A stretch of DNA of 11,923 nt, from the NCBI GenBank assembly GCA_947303695.1, contig CAMYYX010000049.1, positions 1-11,923 on the forward strand, given 5' to 3'. The position numbers and the translations under genes are program-made. The number at the start of each line of letters is the position of its first letter. The first letter of the stretch is position 1. Below, piece by piece: positions 1 through 5,620 of the stretch. The notes beneath the pieces were generated by a model. That model did not search any database, was not told the origin of the DNA, and saw nothing but the letters and a program-made list of their open reading frames with translations. Source of the DNA: an uncultured Prevotellaceae bacterium. Lineage in GTDB: Bacteria; Bacteroidota; Bacteroidia; Bacteroidales; Bacteroidaceae.

Positions 1-165
1 GCGAACTGGCAAAATAATTTACCAACTTTTTTCATAAAAACCGCAACTTTTTTCCATCGCATGCCACACAGGCACTCGAAACATGGGGTGCTGGGAGCAC
101 AAAAGAACAGAATGGTGTGCAAATGACATGAGAAAAATAGGAAAATTGCCATCACACAAGACAAC
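1..165. other. Left-edge non-coding stretch
   Basis: No convincing gene is seen between the window edge and the terminator hairpin. It contains two copies of CAACTTTTTTC (23-33 and 44-54, a 21-nt offset) and a small perfect stem GTGCT-GGG-AGCAC at 88-100 with no T-tract on either strand. It is probably the distal 3' flank of a gene lying to the left of the window, but nothing in the sequence proves this. Confidence 0.4.
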
Positions 166-205
166 AAGTGGCGCCAGCATTGAGCTAACGCCACTTATTT
201 TGTTT
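166..205. terminator. Intrinsic-terminator-like hairpin
   Basis: A perfect 8-bp inverted repeat, AAGTGGCG (166-173) and CGCCACTT (189-196), encloses a 15-nt loop that can add a further AGC/GCT pairing. On the plus strand it is followed by ATTTTGTTT (197-205). On the minus strand it is followed by TTGTTGTCTT, so it may work in both directions. It lies about 60 bp downstream of the minus-strand lipoprotein gene cluster and could end that transcript, or that of a plus-strand gene outside the window. The T-tracts are imperfect, so termination is inferred. Confidence 0.6.
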
Positions 206-263
206 CAGTAGTTCCGCAAATCCAGAAATCCTCTTCTATCGTACCGATCTCCGTGGCACATGT

Positions 264-782
264 TTAAAAGAATATTACAAGCCCTCCGTCTTCGGAATGG
301 ATGGGACGCATCCATGGTCCATTCCATAAGTAACGCGCATATAAAATATCATCACCTTCATTCTCACATTCTACTTCTCCATAATATGCAGAGATGCCAT
401 CCACAAAAGCTTTTATACTTTCTTCCGTTTGTTGTGAGGTGAGGAAATTCATGTAAACGATGTAGTATGTGTCTCCTTGTTTTTTCCATTTATAAGTCAT
501 GCCACATGGTACACCACAGAACTCTACAACATAGTAATCTGCCGTATCATTTATTTCGCTATTAAAAGAAAGCACATCCACCTTGTCGTTCATTATTTTT
601 AGAATGGATGATAAACTCTTTCCTTTCAACGGCACACCAAAGAATTCCCTTTCATAAAAGTAACTCGTGTCTTTAGCTACTTCTTCCGACTTTGGTTCTG
701 TTTTCTTTTGATTATTACAACACCCAGTATACACAGCACTTAGGAAGATTGTTCAAATAAAAATAATATGTAATACTTTCAT
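264..782 (-). pseudogene. Small lipoprotein-like gene with a nonsense codon in its signal peptide
   Basis: Reading from an ATG at 782, the frame encodes MKVLHIIFI, then an in-frame TGA (755-753), then TIFLSAVYTGCC and about 155 more residues to TAA at 264. The N-terminus has the form of a lipoprotein signal peptide (Lys, hydrophobic core, YTGC lipobox-like site), and TGA is one change from TGG (Trp). TGA is a normal stop elsewhere here, for example in the GH53 gene. The only residual start is a GTG at 734, which would give a 156-residue protein without an export signal. The body is Tyr/Glu-rich (YYVVEFCGVP, GDTYYIVYMNF) and I do not recognise the family. It lies 56 bp after a lipoprotein gene on the same strand, probably in one operon. 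Explanations are a genuine inactivating mutation, a sequencing error, or cytosolic expression from GTG. Confidence 0.7.
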
Positions 783-838
783 ATTGTTTCTTTTTTAGGA
801 TTTTCCGATATGTTTTTTCTATAATTTCAATACGGTAC

Positions 839-1483
839 TTACGGTAGCTCTTTCCAAAAATGATTTGACTCGTTCTTTGACAAATCCAAACTCACCATAC
901 CTCTACGGGCAATTGCGTTTGAACAGGTACTCACTATAAGACATTCATTTGGTCCCCCATAAAAAAGAACATTCATATATTTGTTTTTAGAAACTAACTG
1001 AATTAAAATACAATTCTCATCATCACCTTTTTCATGAGCCTTCATAGCGAGTGGAGTCATAAACACATCATCTATTTTTTGAGAGCCTATAATAATGTTG
1101 ACTAATGCCCAATCCCCATACTTGTCATTATGTTTCTTGCTTGTAATACTAATTCTGTCCTCATTATTTAGCAAATGAACATAATTAATATCACCACAAC
1201 AAACGAAAGAGTCATCGTAATATTCATTAAAGAGTTTTATTTCTTCTCCGTAATTAAAGAAATAGAACCTACACCCCAAACTACCAAAGGGAACAGGAAC
1301 ATAGATTTCACCTTTCACATCATAATATAGTGTTTGTTTATAGTAAATGATTTGCTCCATTGAATCAAATTCGGGAAGGTGCTTTTTAATCCACTCTTCT
1401 TCTGCCTTTTCTTGATTGTTTTTACATGAATAATTACAGATTAAACATAAAAATAGAAGAACTATCAATAATAACCTCTTCAT
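839..1483 (-). CDS. Hypothetical lipoprotein, 214 aa
   Basis: The N-terminus MKRLLLIVLLFLCLIC followed by NYSC gives a lipoprotein signal peptide with the acylated cysteine predicted at residue 20. A charged, flexible segment follows (KNNQEKAEEEW). The mature part (about 195 residues) is rich in Tyr, Phe, Asp and Lys with alternating beta-type patterning, and has four Cys at about 72-190, including a CC pair. No catalytic motif or named family is recognised. The ATG at 1483 is the natural start because the signal peptide begins there. The gene is AT-rich: one sampled 60-nt line (1081-1140) is 23/60 G+C, against 35/60 in a GH53 line (3301-3360). It sits between a small membrane protein gene (88 bp upstream) and the broken lipoprotein gene (56 bp downstream), with no obvious promoter between them, so a three-gene operon is inferred. 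Envelope location is likely; function is unknown. Confidence 0.8.
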   Translation of the reverse strand: MKRLLLIVLLFLCLICNYSCKNNQEKAEEEWIKKHLPEFDSMEQIIYYKQTLYYDVKGEIYVPVPFGSLGCRFYFFNYGEEIKLFNEYYDDSFVCCGDINYVHLLNNEDRISITSKKHNDKYGDWALVNIIIGSQKIDDVFMTPLAMKAHEKGDDENCILIQLVSKNKYMNVLFYGGPNECLIVSTCSNAIARRGMVSLDLSKNESNHFWKELP

Positions 1484-1571
1484 AACTCAATTGTATTTTA
1501 ATTGTTTCATTTCTAAGTTTTTAATATCTGGATGTGATAATATTTATAATGGTGCGTCATGATAGTCGTCG

Positions 1572-1958
1572 TTATTTTAGTTTGTCTTTAAAAAAGAAAA
1601 ATGCAGCCACTATACCCACAATTACTAATACAAGAAAGAATAGTGCTTGACCTATTAATTCTACATATGCAAGCAGAGGTAATAGAAATAATACTCCAAC
1701 TATCATTATAAGACAGCCTCCACATCCGATATATGAGATTTTATCAGGATTGGCTTTTTCTTCAGGTGATTTTCTCCACATAGTCACCCAGCATATTATA
1801 AAACCTACAATTAAACAAACAATTGCAATAGGTAAAGTGTGAGAAATCTCTTTGGAATCTGGAAGACCAAAATCATACAGCCTCTTGCTATCATAACGCT
1901 GAGGGAGACAATAACAAGTAAATAACAATCCACAAATGATGAAAAATAGTTTCCTCAT
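1572..1958 (-). CDS. Small exported/inner-membrane protein with three hydrophobic helices, 128 aa
   Basis: The start is placed at the ATG at 1958, giving MRKLFFIICGLLFTCYCLPQ as an N-terminal signal/anchor. The longer frame to 2018 is rejected because its start lies inside the -7 promoter box (2016-2023), upstream of any plausible transcript start. After a polar stretch (residues 21-40) come hydrophobic segments at about 41-61, 80-98 and 103-123. Between them is a charged loop, WRKSPEEKANPDK, and a Gly/Cys-rich turn, YIGCGGC. The C-terminus is Lys-rich (KDKLK). No family is recognised. It is the first gene of an AT-rich minus-strand cluster followed by two lipoprotein-type genes, so an envelope role is likely. 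The N-terminal segment could be a cleaved signal peptide (possible cleavage near CLPQ) or a fourth membrane helix; sequence alone does not decide. Confidence 0.7.
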   Translation of the reverse strand: MRKLFFIICGLLFTCYCLPQRYDSKRLYDFGLPDSKEISHTLPIAIVCLIVGFIICWVTMWRKSPEEKANPDKISYIGCGGCLIMIVGVLFLLPLLAYVELIGQALFFLVLVIVGIVAAFFFFKDKLK

Positions 1959-2015
1959 AGGTCTATGGTTTAGTTTCTTGAATAGGCCCAACAAATAACA
2001 TCTGAATGGACGAGG

Positions 2016-2064
2016 CAAAGATAATAATAATTTACCATTTCACAATTTACCATTTACTATTTTT
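2016..2064 (-). promoter_or_regulatory. Bacteroidota promoter with heptad-repeat upstream region for the small membrane/lipoprotein operon
   Basis: On the minus strand the -7 box is TATCTTTG (2023-2016). ATTG (2046-2043) lies 19 nt upstream as a -33 candidate. The upstream part is built of repeats that read on the plus strand ATTTACC, ATTTCACA, ATTTACC, ATTTACT (2030-2058) and then a T-run. Transcription would begin near 2010, leaving a leader of about 50 nt before the ATG at 1958. The same arrangement recurs at 10221-10269. Confidence 0.65.
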
Positions 2065-2162
2065 CTGCAATTCCTGTATGTTTCTAGTTGAAAACCCTGC
2101 TATTTGTAGGTTGGAACATGCAATTGGCAGAAATCATTATATCAGTATAAGCCAGAAGGTTT

Positions 2163-2225
2163 GACAATAACCAAGCCTTATTCTTCAATAACCTTGGCTT
2201 ATTTGACGATAAGGCTGGCTAAATG
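2163..2225. repeat. Degenerate 21-bp tandem triplicate
   Basis: Three consecutive 21-nt units (2163-2183, 2184-2204, 2205-2225) share a core like AATAACCnnGGCTTATT. Units 1 and 2 match at 15 of 21 positions; unit 3 matches each of the others at 12 of 21. AGCCTTAT (2174-2181) can pair with ATAAGGCT (2209-2216), so an RNA or cruciform stem is possible. The function is unknown, and the degeneracy means the third unit could be fortuitous. Confidence 0.4.
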
Positions 2226-2254
2226 TGGAACGTTTGAAGCCTGGGGCCGGAACA

Positions 2255-2320
2255 TTCCCACGTAGGGGAAAGATCTTTCCCACGTAAGGGAAAAGTTTTT
2301 CCCACGTAGGGGAAAGAATC
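2255..2320. repeat. Palindromic 22-bp tandem triplicate
   Basis: Three adjacent 22-nt copies each begin TTCCCACGTA and continue GGGGAAAG or AGGGAAAAG (2255-2276, 2277-2298, 2299-2320). At the copy 1/2 junction there is a perfect 16-bp palindrome, GGGAAAGATCTTTCCC (2266-2281). The copy 2/3 junction has a near-perfect version (2288-2303), and each unit carries TTCCC/GGGAA arms around ACGT. The block lies about 100 bp upstream of the GH53 promoter. It could be an operator array, an extragenic palindromic element or transcript hairpins; there are no spacers, so it is not CRISPR. Confidence 0.75.
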
Positions 2321-2363
2321 GGCAAACGTAGCTAGCTATGCAATGTGGTTTAGTTCAACGTTT

Positions 2364-2385
2364 CCTCCACTCTACCTCCACTCTA
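2364..2385. repeat. 11-bp perfect direct repeat upstream of the GH53 promoter
   Basis: CCTCCACTCTA occurs twice back to back (2364-2374 and 2375-2385) and is followed by the related CCTTTATCC. The spacing is about one helical turn and it ends about 33 bp before the 42-bp promoter repeat, as expected for a regulator-binding site. The regulator is unknown. Confidence 0.5.
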
Positions 2386-2417
2386 CCTTTATCCGAAGAG
2401 GCTCTTTTTGTTTTTTC

Positions 2418-2459
2418 GCAATTTGTTTGGTTGTTTCGGAATTATTCTCTATCTTTGCA
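2418..2459 (+). promoter_or_regulatory. Promoter of the GH53 gene (twin copy A)
   Basis: A -7 box TATCTTTG (2450-2457) is preceded by TTTG (2426-2429) with a 20-nt gap, matching the Bacteroidota -33/-7 arrangement. The predicted start near 2464 gives a leader of about 48 nt before the ATG at 2512. The whole 42-nt segment is repeated with one mismatch (T2432 against C3620) at 3606-3647, ahead of the nucleotidyltransferase gene. Confidence 0.75.
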
Positions 2460-2511
2460 AAGAGAAAAAGGATGAAGCCGAACATAGGCAGTAACCAAAC
2501 GAATAAACTAC

Positions 2512-3540
2512 ATGAAACGAAATATATTATTAATGATGCTGATGGCATGGGTGGCAATGAGCGACCATGCGCAAAATTCCAATTTCGTAAAGGGGGCTGA
2601 CGTGGGATTCCTGCAGGGACAGGAACGGCGTGGCGTTGTGTTCCACGATCGCAACGGACGGGAGCGTGAGTGCCTGGAACTGTTGAAGAACGACTACCAG
2701 ATGTCGGCCATCCGGATGCGCGTATGGGTGAATCCTCGTGGGGGTGACTGTGACAAGAACGAATTGCTGGCGATAGCCAAGCGTGTGAAGGCACTGGGCA
2801 TGGACCTGATGGTCGATTTCCATTATGCTGATTCGTGGGCCGACCCCGCCAAGCAACCCATTCCGAGAGCATGGCAGGGACACACGTTCGAGGAGATGAA
2901 GGATGACTTACGCCTTCACACCATCGATGTGCTCACGTTGCTCAAGCAGAACGGCATCGCGCCCCGATGGGTGCAGGTGGGTAACGAGACGGCAAACGGA
3001 CTGTTGTGGCCAATGGGACATATTGAGCAACATCCCGAGCAATATGCCGGTTTTATCCGCACAGGCTACGATGCCGTGAAGGAGGTCTTCCCTGAGGCTA
3101 TCGTCATCGTTCACCTCGACAGGGGGCACAAACAGAGCCTTTATGACTGGAACCTCGACATCGTGAAGAAATATGGTGGGAAGTGGGACATGATCGGCAT
3201 GTCGCTCTATCCTTACTGGGCAATGGACGGACATCCCGAACTGAAGGCTGACGACATCATCACCGACTGCATGGCCAATATCCGTCATTGTAACGAGAAA
3301 TACGGTTGCGACGTGATGATAGTGGAGACGGGGTTCGAGGTGGATGAACGCCATCCCGAGAAGATGGAGGAGGGCCGACGTCAGTTGACTCGTATCATCC
3401 GTGAAGCCCGAAGTGAGACCAACGGTCATTGCCGCGGTGTCTTCTACTGGGAGCCTCAATGTCTGCCAGGTGGTTATAAACTCGGAGCTTTCGACAGCAA
3501 GGCTGCACCAACAGCCATCATGGAGGGATTCGTAGATTGA
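2512..3540 (+). CDS. Secreted GH53 endo-beta-1,4-galactanase
   Basis: The 342-residue protein begins with a signal peptide (MKRNILLMMLMAWVAMSDHA, cleavage near residues 20-21), so it acts in the periplasm or outside the cell. The rest is one glycoside hydrolase family 53 (beta/alpha)8 domain, full length for the family. Recognisable GH53 motifs are FVKGADVGFLQ (25-35), RMRVWVNP (68-75), DFHYADSWADP (102-112), the acid/base Glu159 in QVGNE, SLYPYW (231-236) and the nucleophile Glu272 in IVETG. Known members cut beta-1,4-galactan side chains of pectin (arabinogalactan I). No SusC/SusD pair or other glycosidase is in the window, so this looks like a solitary gene rather than part of a classical polysaccharide utilisation locus. 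Its promoter nearly duplicates that of the next gene. No clear terminator follows it. Family assignment is firm; the exact substrate is inferred. Confidence 0.93.
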   Translation: MKRNILLMMLMAWVAMSDHAQNSNFVKGADVGFLQGQERRGVVFHDRNGRERECLELLKNDYQMSAIRMRVWVNPRGGDCDKNELLAIAKRVKALGMDLMVDFHYADSWADPAKQPIPRAWQGHTFEEMKDDLRLHTIDVLTLLKQNGIAPRWVQVGNETANGLLWPMGHIEQHPEQYAGFIRTGYDAVKEVFPEAIVIVHLDRGHKQSLYDWNLDIVKKYGGKWDMIGMSLYPYWAMDGHPELKADDIITDCMANIRHCNEKYGCDVMIVETGFEVDERHPEKMEEGRRQLTRIIREARSETNGHCRGVFYWEPQCLPGGYKLGAFDSKAAPTAIMEGFVD

Positions 3541-3605
3541 CTCTATCTTTTGCATTGCAAATATTCAACAATAATAAATACCTTCCAAAGAAAATGGGAA
3601 AAACA

Positions 3606-3647
3606 GCAATTTGTTTGGTCGTTTCGGAATTATTCTCTATCTTTGCA
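3606..3647 (+). promoter_or_regulatory. Promoter of the nucleotidyltransferase operon (twin copy B)
   Basis: A -7 box TATCTTTG (3638-3645) sits 20 nt after TTTG (3614-3617). The 42-nt segment matches 2418-2459 at 41 of 42 positions, while the sequences on both sides differ. The start is predicted near 3652, giving a short leader of about 25 nt before the ATG at 3677. Confidence 0.75.
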
Positions 3648-3676
3648 GCGGAATCTAACATTTAACTTGATAAGAT

Positions 3677-4585
3677 ATGAAACCAACTCTTTTTTTATTG
3701 GCTGCTGGTATGGGAAGCCGCTATGGTGGCTTGAAGCAGCTCGATGGTCTGGGACCAAATGGTGAGACCATCATGGATTATAGTATTTATGATGCTATCC
3801 GTGCAGGATTCGGCAAGATTGTGTGGGTCATTCGCAAGGATTTCGAGGAGCAGTTCCGTACTCAGATTCTGTCAAAATACGAAGGTAAGGTGGCTTGTGA
3901 ACTGTGTTTCCAGGCTCTCGACGCGCTGCCAGCAGGGTTCAAGTGTCCAGAGGGACGTGTGAAGCCTTGGGGTACGAACCATGCGGTATTGATGGGTAAG
4001 GATGTCATCAAAGAGCCGTTCTGTGTCATCAACTGTGACGACTTCTACGGACGCGATGCATTCGCAAGCATCGGCAAATACCTGAGCGAACTGCCTGCAG
4101 GCACAAAGAACAAGTATGCGATGGTGGGCTTCCGTGTTTGCAACACATTGAGCGAAAACGGCTCTGTGGCTCGCGGCATCTGCTCGACGAACGAGAAGAA
4201 CCACCTGACTGACGTGGTAGAGCGTACTGAGATTCTGCGTGTTGATGGTAAGATCTGCTACAAGGAAGGTGACGGATGGGTAGAGATTCCTGAGAATTCA
4301 CCTGTTTCGATGAACATGTGGGGCTTCACTCCTGACTACTTCGACTACAGCGAGGAGTACTTCAAGGAGTTCCTGAGCGACCCGAAGAACATGGAGAATC
4401 CGAAGGCTGAGTTCTTCATCCCATTGATGGTGAACAAGCTCATCAACGAAGGAACAGCTACTGTTGAGGTGCTCGACACCACCAGCAAATGGTTCGGTGT
4501 GACCTACGCTGCAGACCGTCATGACACGGTAGCACGCATCAAGTCGCTCATCGATGCTGGCGAGTACCCAGAAAAATTGTGGTAA
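3677..4585 (+). CDS. GT-A-fold nucleotidyltransferase (sugar-phosphate NTP transferase type)
   Basis: This 302-residue cytosolic protein opens with the nucleotide-binding signature LAAGMGSRYGGLKQ (8-21) of the NTP_transferase family, which includes GlmU N-terminal, RmlA and GalU relatives. The Arg15 and Lys20 positions match those that contact the nucleotide triphosphate. KPWGTNHA (97-104) fits the base/sugar-binding loop, and INCDDFYG with Asp121/Asp122 fits the metal-binding aspartates. Further motifs are NMWGFTPDYFDY (213-224) and KWFGVTYAADR (271-281). The expected reaction is transfer of a nucleotidyl group to a sugar or alditol phosphate, but the substrate cannot be read from the sequence. 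It is single-domain, with no acyltransferase or kinase partner attached. The next gene begins immediately after the stop codon, so the two are almost certainly co-transcribed from the promoter at 3606-3647. Confidence 0.88.
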   Translation: MKPTLFLLAAGMGSRYGGLKQLDGLGPNGETIMDYSIYDAIRAGFGKIVWVIRKDFEEQFRTQILSKYEGKVACELCFQALDALPAGFKCPEGRVKPWGTNHAVLMGKDVIKEPFCVINCDDFYGRDAFASIGKYLSELPAGTKNKYAMVGFRVCNTLSENGSVARGICSTNEKNHLTDVVERTEILRVDGKICYKEGDGWVEIPENSPVSMNMWGFTPDYFDYSEEYFKEFLSDPKNMENPKAEFFIPLMVNKLINEGTATVEVLDTTSKWFGVTYAADRHDTVARIKSLIDAGEYPEKLW

Positions 4586-4588
4586 GTG

Positions 4589-5593
4589 ATGCGGGAAGGA
4601 TTCCTTCTCCTCATATTCATCATCAGTATAGGACATATGGAGGCTCAAGGGGTCTCCATTATGTCCTATAACTGTGAAAATGCATTCGACACGATACACG
4701 ACGAAGGGTTCCAGGACGAGGAGTACACACCAGACGGCAACCGTCACTGGAGTCGTTCTCGCATGTATCAAAAACTGAAGAACATCGGCAAAGTGATTGT
4801 GGCAGCTGACACTCAGCGTCCTGTGGACATCGTTTGCCTCGAAGAAGTAGAGAATGACAGCGTGCTTACCTACCTAACCCGTCGAACAGCTCTTGCCGCA
4901 TTGGGATATGAATATATCATGACCCACTCGGCCGACCGACGAGGCATCGACGTAGCCCTACTCTACTCGCCTTTTACCTTTCATCCAATCAGCCACAACT
5001 CCATCCGCGCCAACACAACCACTCCCACACGAGATGTACTCCACGTTTGCGGAACGACAGGTGGAAGTGAGCCCGACACACTCGATATTTATGTTGTCCA
5101 CCTTCCATCGAAATTGAACGGGAAGGAAAGCGAGCGTAACCGCCAGATGGTTGTGGATGCCATCACAGCTTCGACCGATTCGATACTGGCAGAACGCAAG
5201 AATGCCAAAATCATCATTTTGGGAGACTTCAACGACACTCCAGACGCACCACTCCTGCACCACAACTTCAACGGGTTTACCAACCTCGCCTTACAATATC
5301 AAGGCAAACAAAGTGGGTCGTATAAATACCAAGGAGGGTGGGAAACGATTGACCAGATTCTGATCAGTAACGCTCTCACCCATCCTGAGACAAAGGGGTT
5401 ACGATACCATGACGTCAAAGTACTCGACCTACCATTCTTGCTCGAGGCTGACACTCAATACGGAGGCGATAAGCCTAAACGCACTTTCGTCGGTTATCGT
5501 TATAATGGTGGATTCAGTGACCACCTGCCTGTTATACTATTCCTTGCGCCATCATCTGGTACACATTGGCTTCGCTACGCTACGCCGAAGTGA
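4589..5593 (+). CDS. Exported endonuclease/exonuclease/phosphatase-family protein
   Basis: The ATG at 4589 is preferred, giving a 334-residue protein; a GTG at 4586 abuts the previous stop and cannot be excluded. The N-terminus MREGFLLLIFIISIGHMEAQ looks like a signal peptide. The rest is the EEP (DNase I/exonuclease III-like) fold with its metal and catalytic motifs: SYNCEN (26-31), CLEEVEN (83-89), HLPSK (171-175), GDFND (212-216) and SDHLP (310-314). Relatives include nucleases and phosphodiesterases/phosphatases; the Bacteroidota secreted versions are mostly uncharacterised. It overlaps nothing but starts 0-3 nt after the nucleotidyltransferase stop, so translational coupling is likely. 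The last 15 or so residues (APSSGTHWLRYATPK) run past the usual domain end and coincide with a 25-nt direct repeat of the convergent gdhA 3' end. The stop lies 3 nt from the gdhA stop. Confidence 0.87.
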   Translation: MREGFLLLIFIISIGHMEAQGVSIMSYNCENAFDTIHDEGFQDEEYTPDGNRHWSRSRMYQKLKNIGKVIVAADTQRPVDIVCLEEVENDSVLTYLTRRTALAALGYEYIMTHSADRRGIDVALLYSPFTFHPISHNSIRANTTTPTRDVLHVCGTTGGSEPDTLDIYVVHLPSKLNGKESERNRQMVVDAITASTDSILAERKNAKIIILGDFNDTPDAPLLHHNFNGFTNLALQYQGKQSGSYKYQGGWETIDQILISNALTHPETKGLRYHDVKVLDLPFLLEADTQYGGDKPKRTFVGYRYNGGFSDHLPVILFLAPSSGTHWLRYATPK

Positions 5594-5620
5594 CCGCTAT
5601 ACGATGCCTTGCGCCATCAT
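5531..5620. repeat. 25-nt imperfect direct repeat joining two convergent gene ends
   Basis: Segments 5531-5555 and 5596-5620 match at 22 of 25 positions, including a perfect 14-nt core CCTTGCGCCATCAT. The right copy is the gdhA 3' end (complement encoding AMMAQGIV and stop), which is conserved in the family. The left copy lies inside the final codons of the EEP gene. Between them is CTTCG...CGAAG, a weak 5-bp stem without a T-tract. Confidence 0.75.

Larger units (their letters stand above)
1959..2511. other. 553-bp divergent intergenic region with repeats
   Basis: No gene is supported here. In order it holds the leftward promoter (2016-2064), an imperfect inverted repeat (2062-2072 with 2122-2133), a degenerate 21-bp triplicate (2163-2225), a palindromic 22-bp triplicate (2255-2320), an 11-bp direct repeat (2364-2385) and the rightward promoter of the GH53 gene (2418-2459). 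The leader between 2460 and 2511 is A-rich and has a short overlapping out-of-frame ATG frame at 2472 with no support. Confidence 0.6.

Noticed and set aside
260..442. 60-codon plus-strand frame
   Set aside because: It runs antisense inside the lipoprotein-like gene, has no export or domain signal, and is explained by chance.
753..755. TGA as selenocysteine or reassigned codon
   Set aside because: The codon lies in a signal peptide, no SECIS-like hairpin is evident just after it, and TGA ends other genes here.
1959..2018. 20-residue N-terminal extension of the small membrane protein
   Set aside because: The extension start lies within the -7 promoter box, and the shorter form begins with a proper signal/anchor segment.
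2062..2133. Inverted repeat (11 against 12 nt with one bulge) as insertion-sequence ends
   Set aside because: Only about 50 nt lie between the arms, there is no transposase and no target duplication is seen.
2163..2320. CRISPR array
   Set aside because: The 21- and 22-bp units are directly adjacent with no unique spacers, and no cas genes are present.
2472..2600. Possible 42-codon leader peptide before/over the GH53 start
   Set aside because: It overlaps the GH53 start out of frame, its purine-rich site is too close to the ATG, and nothing in its sequence suggests attenuation.
3541..3605. Terminator after the GH53 gene
   Set aside because: TTTGC-ATT-GCAAA forms only a short AT-rich stem without a following T-tract.
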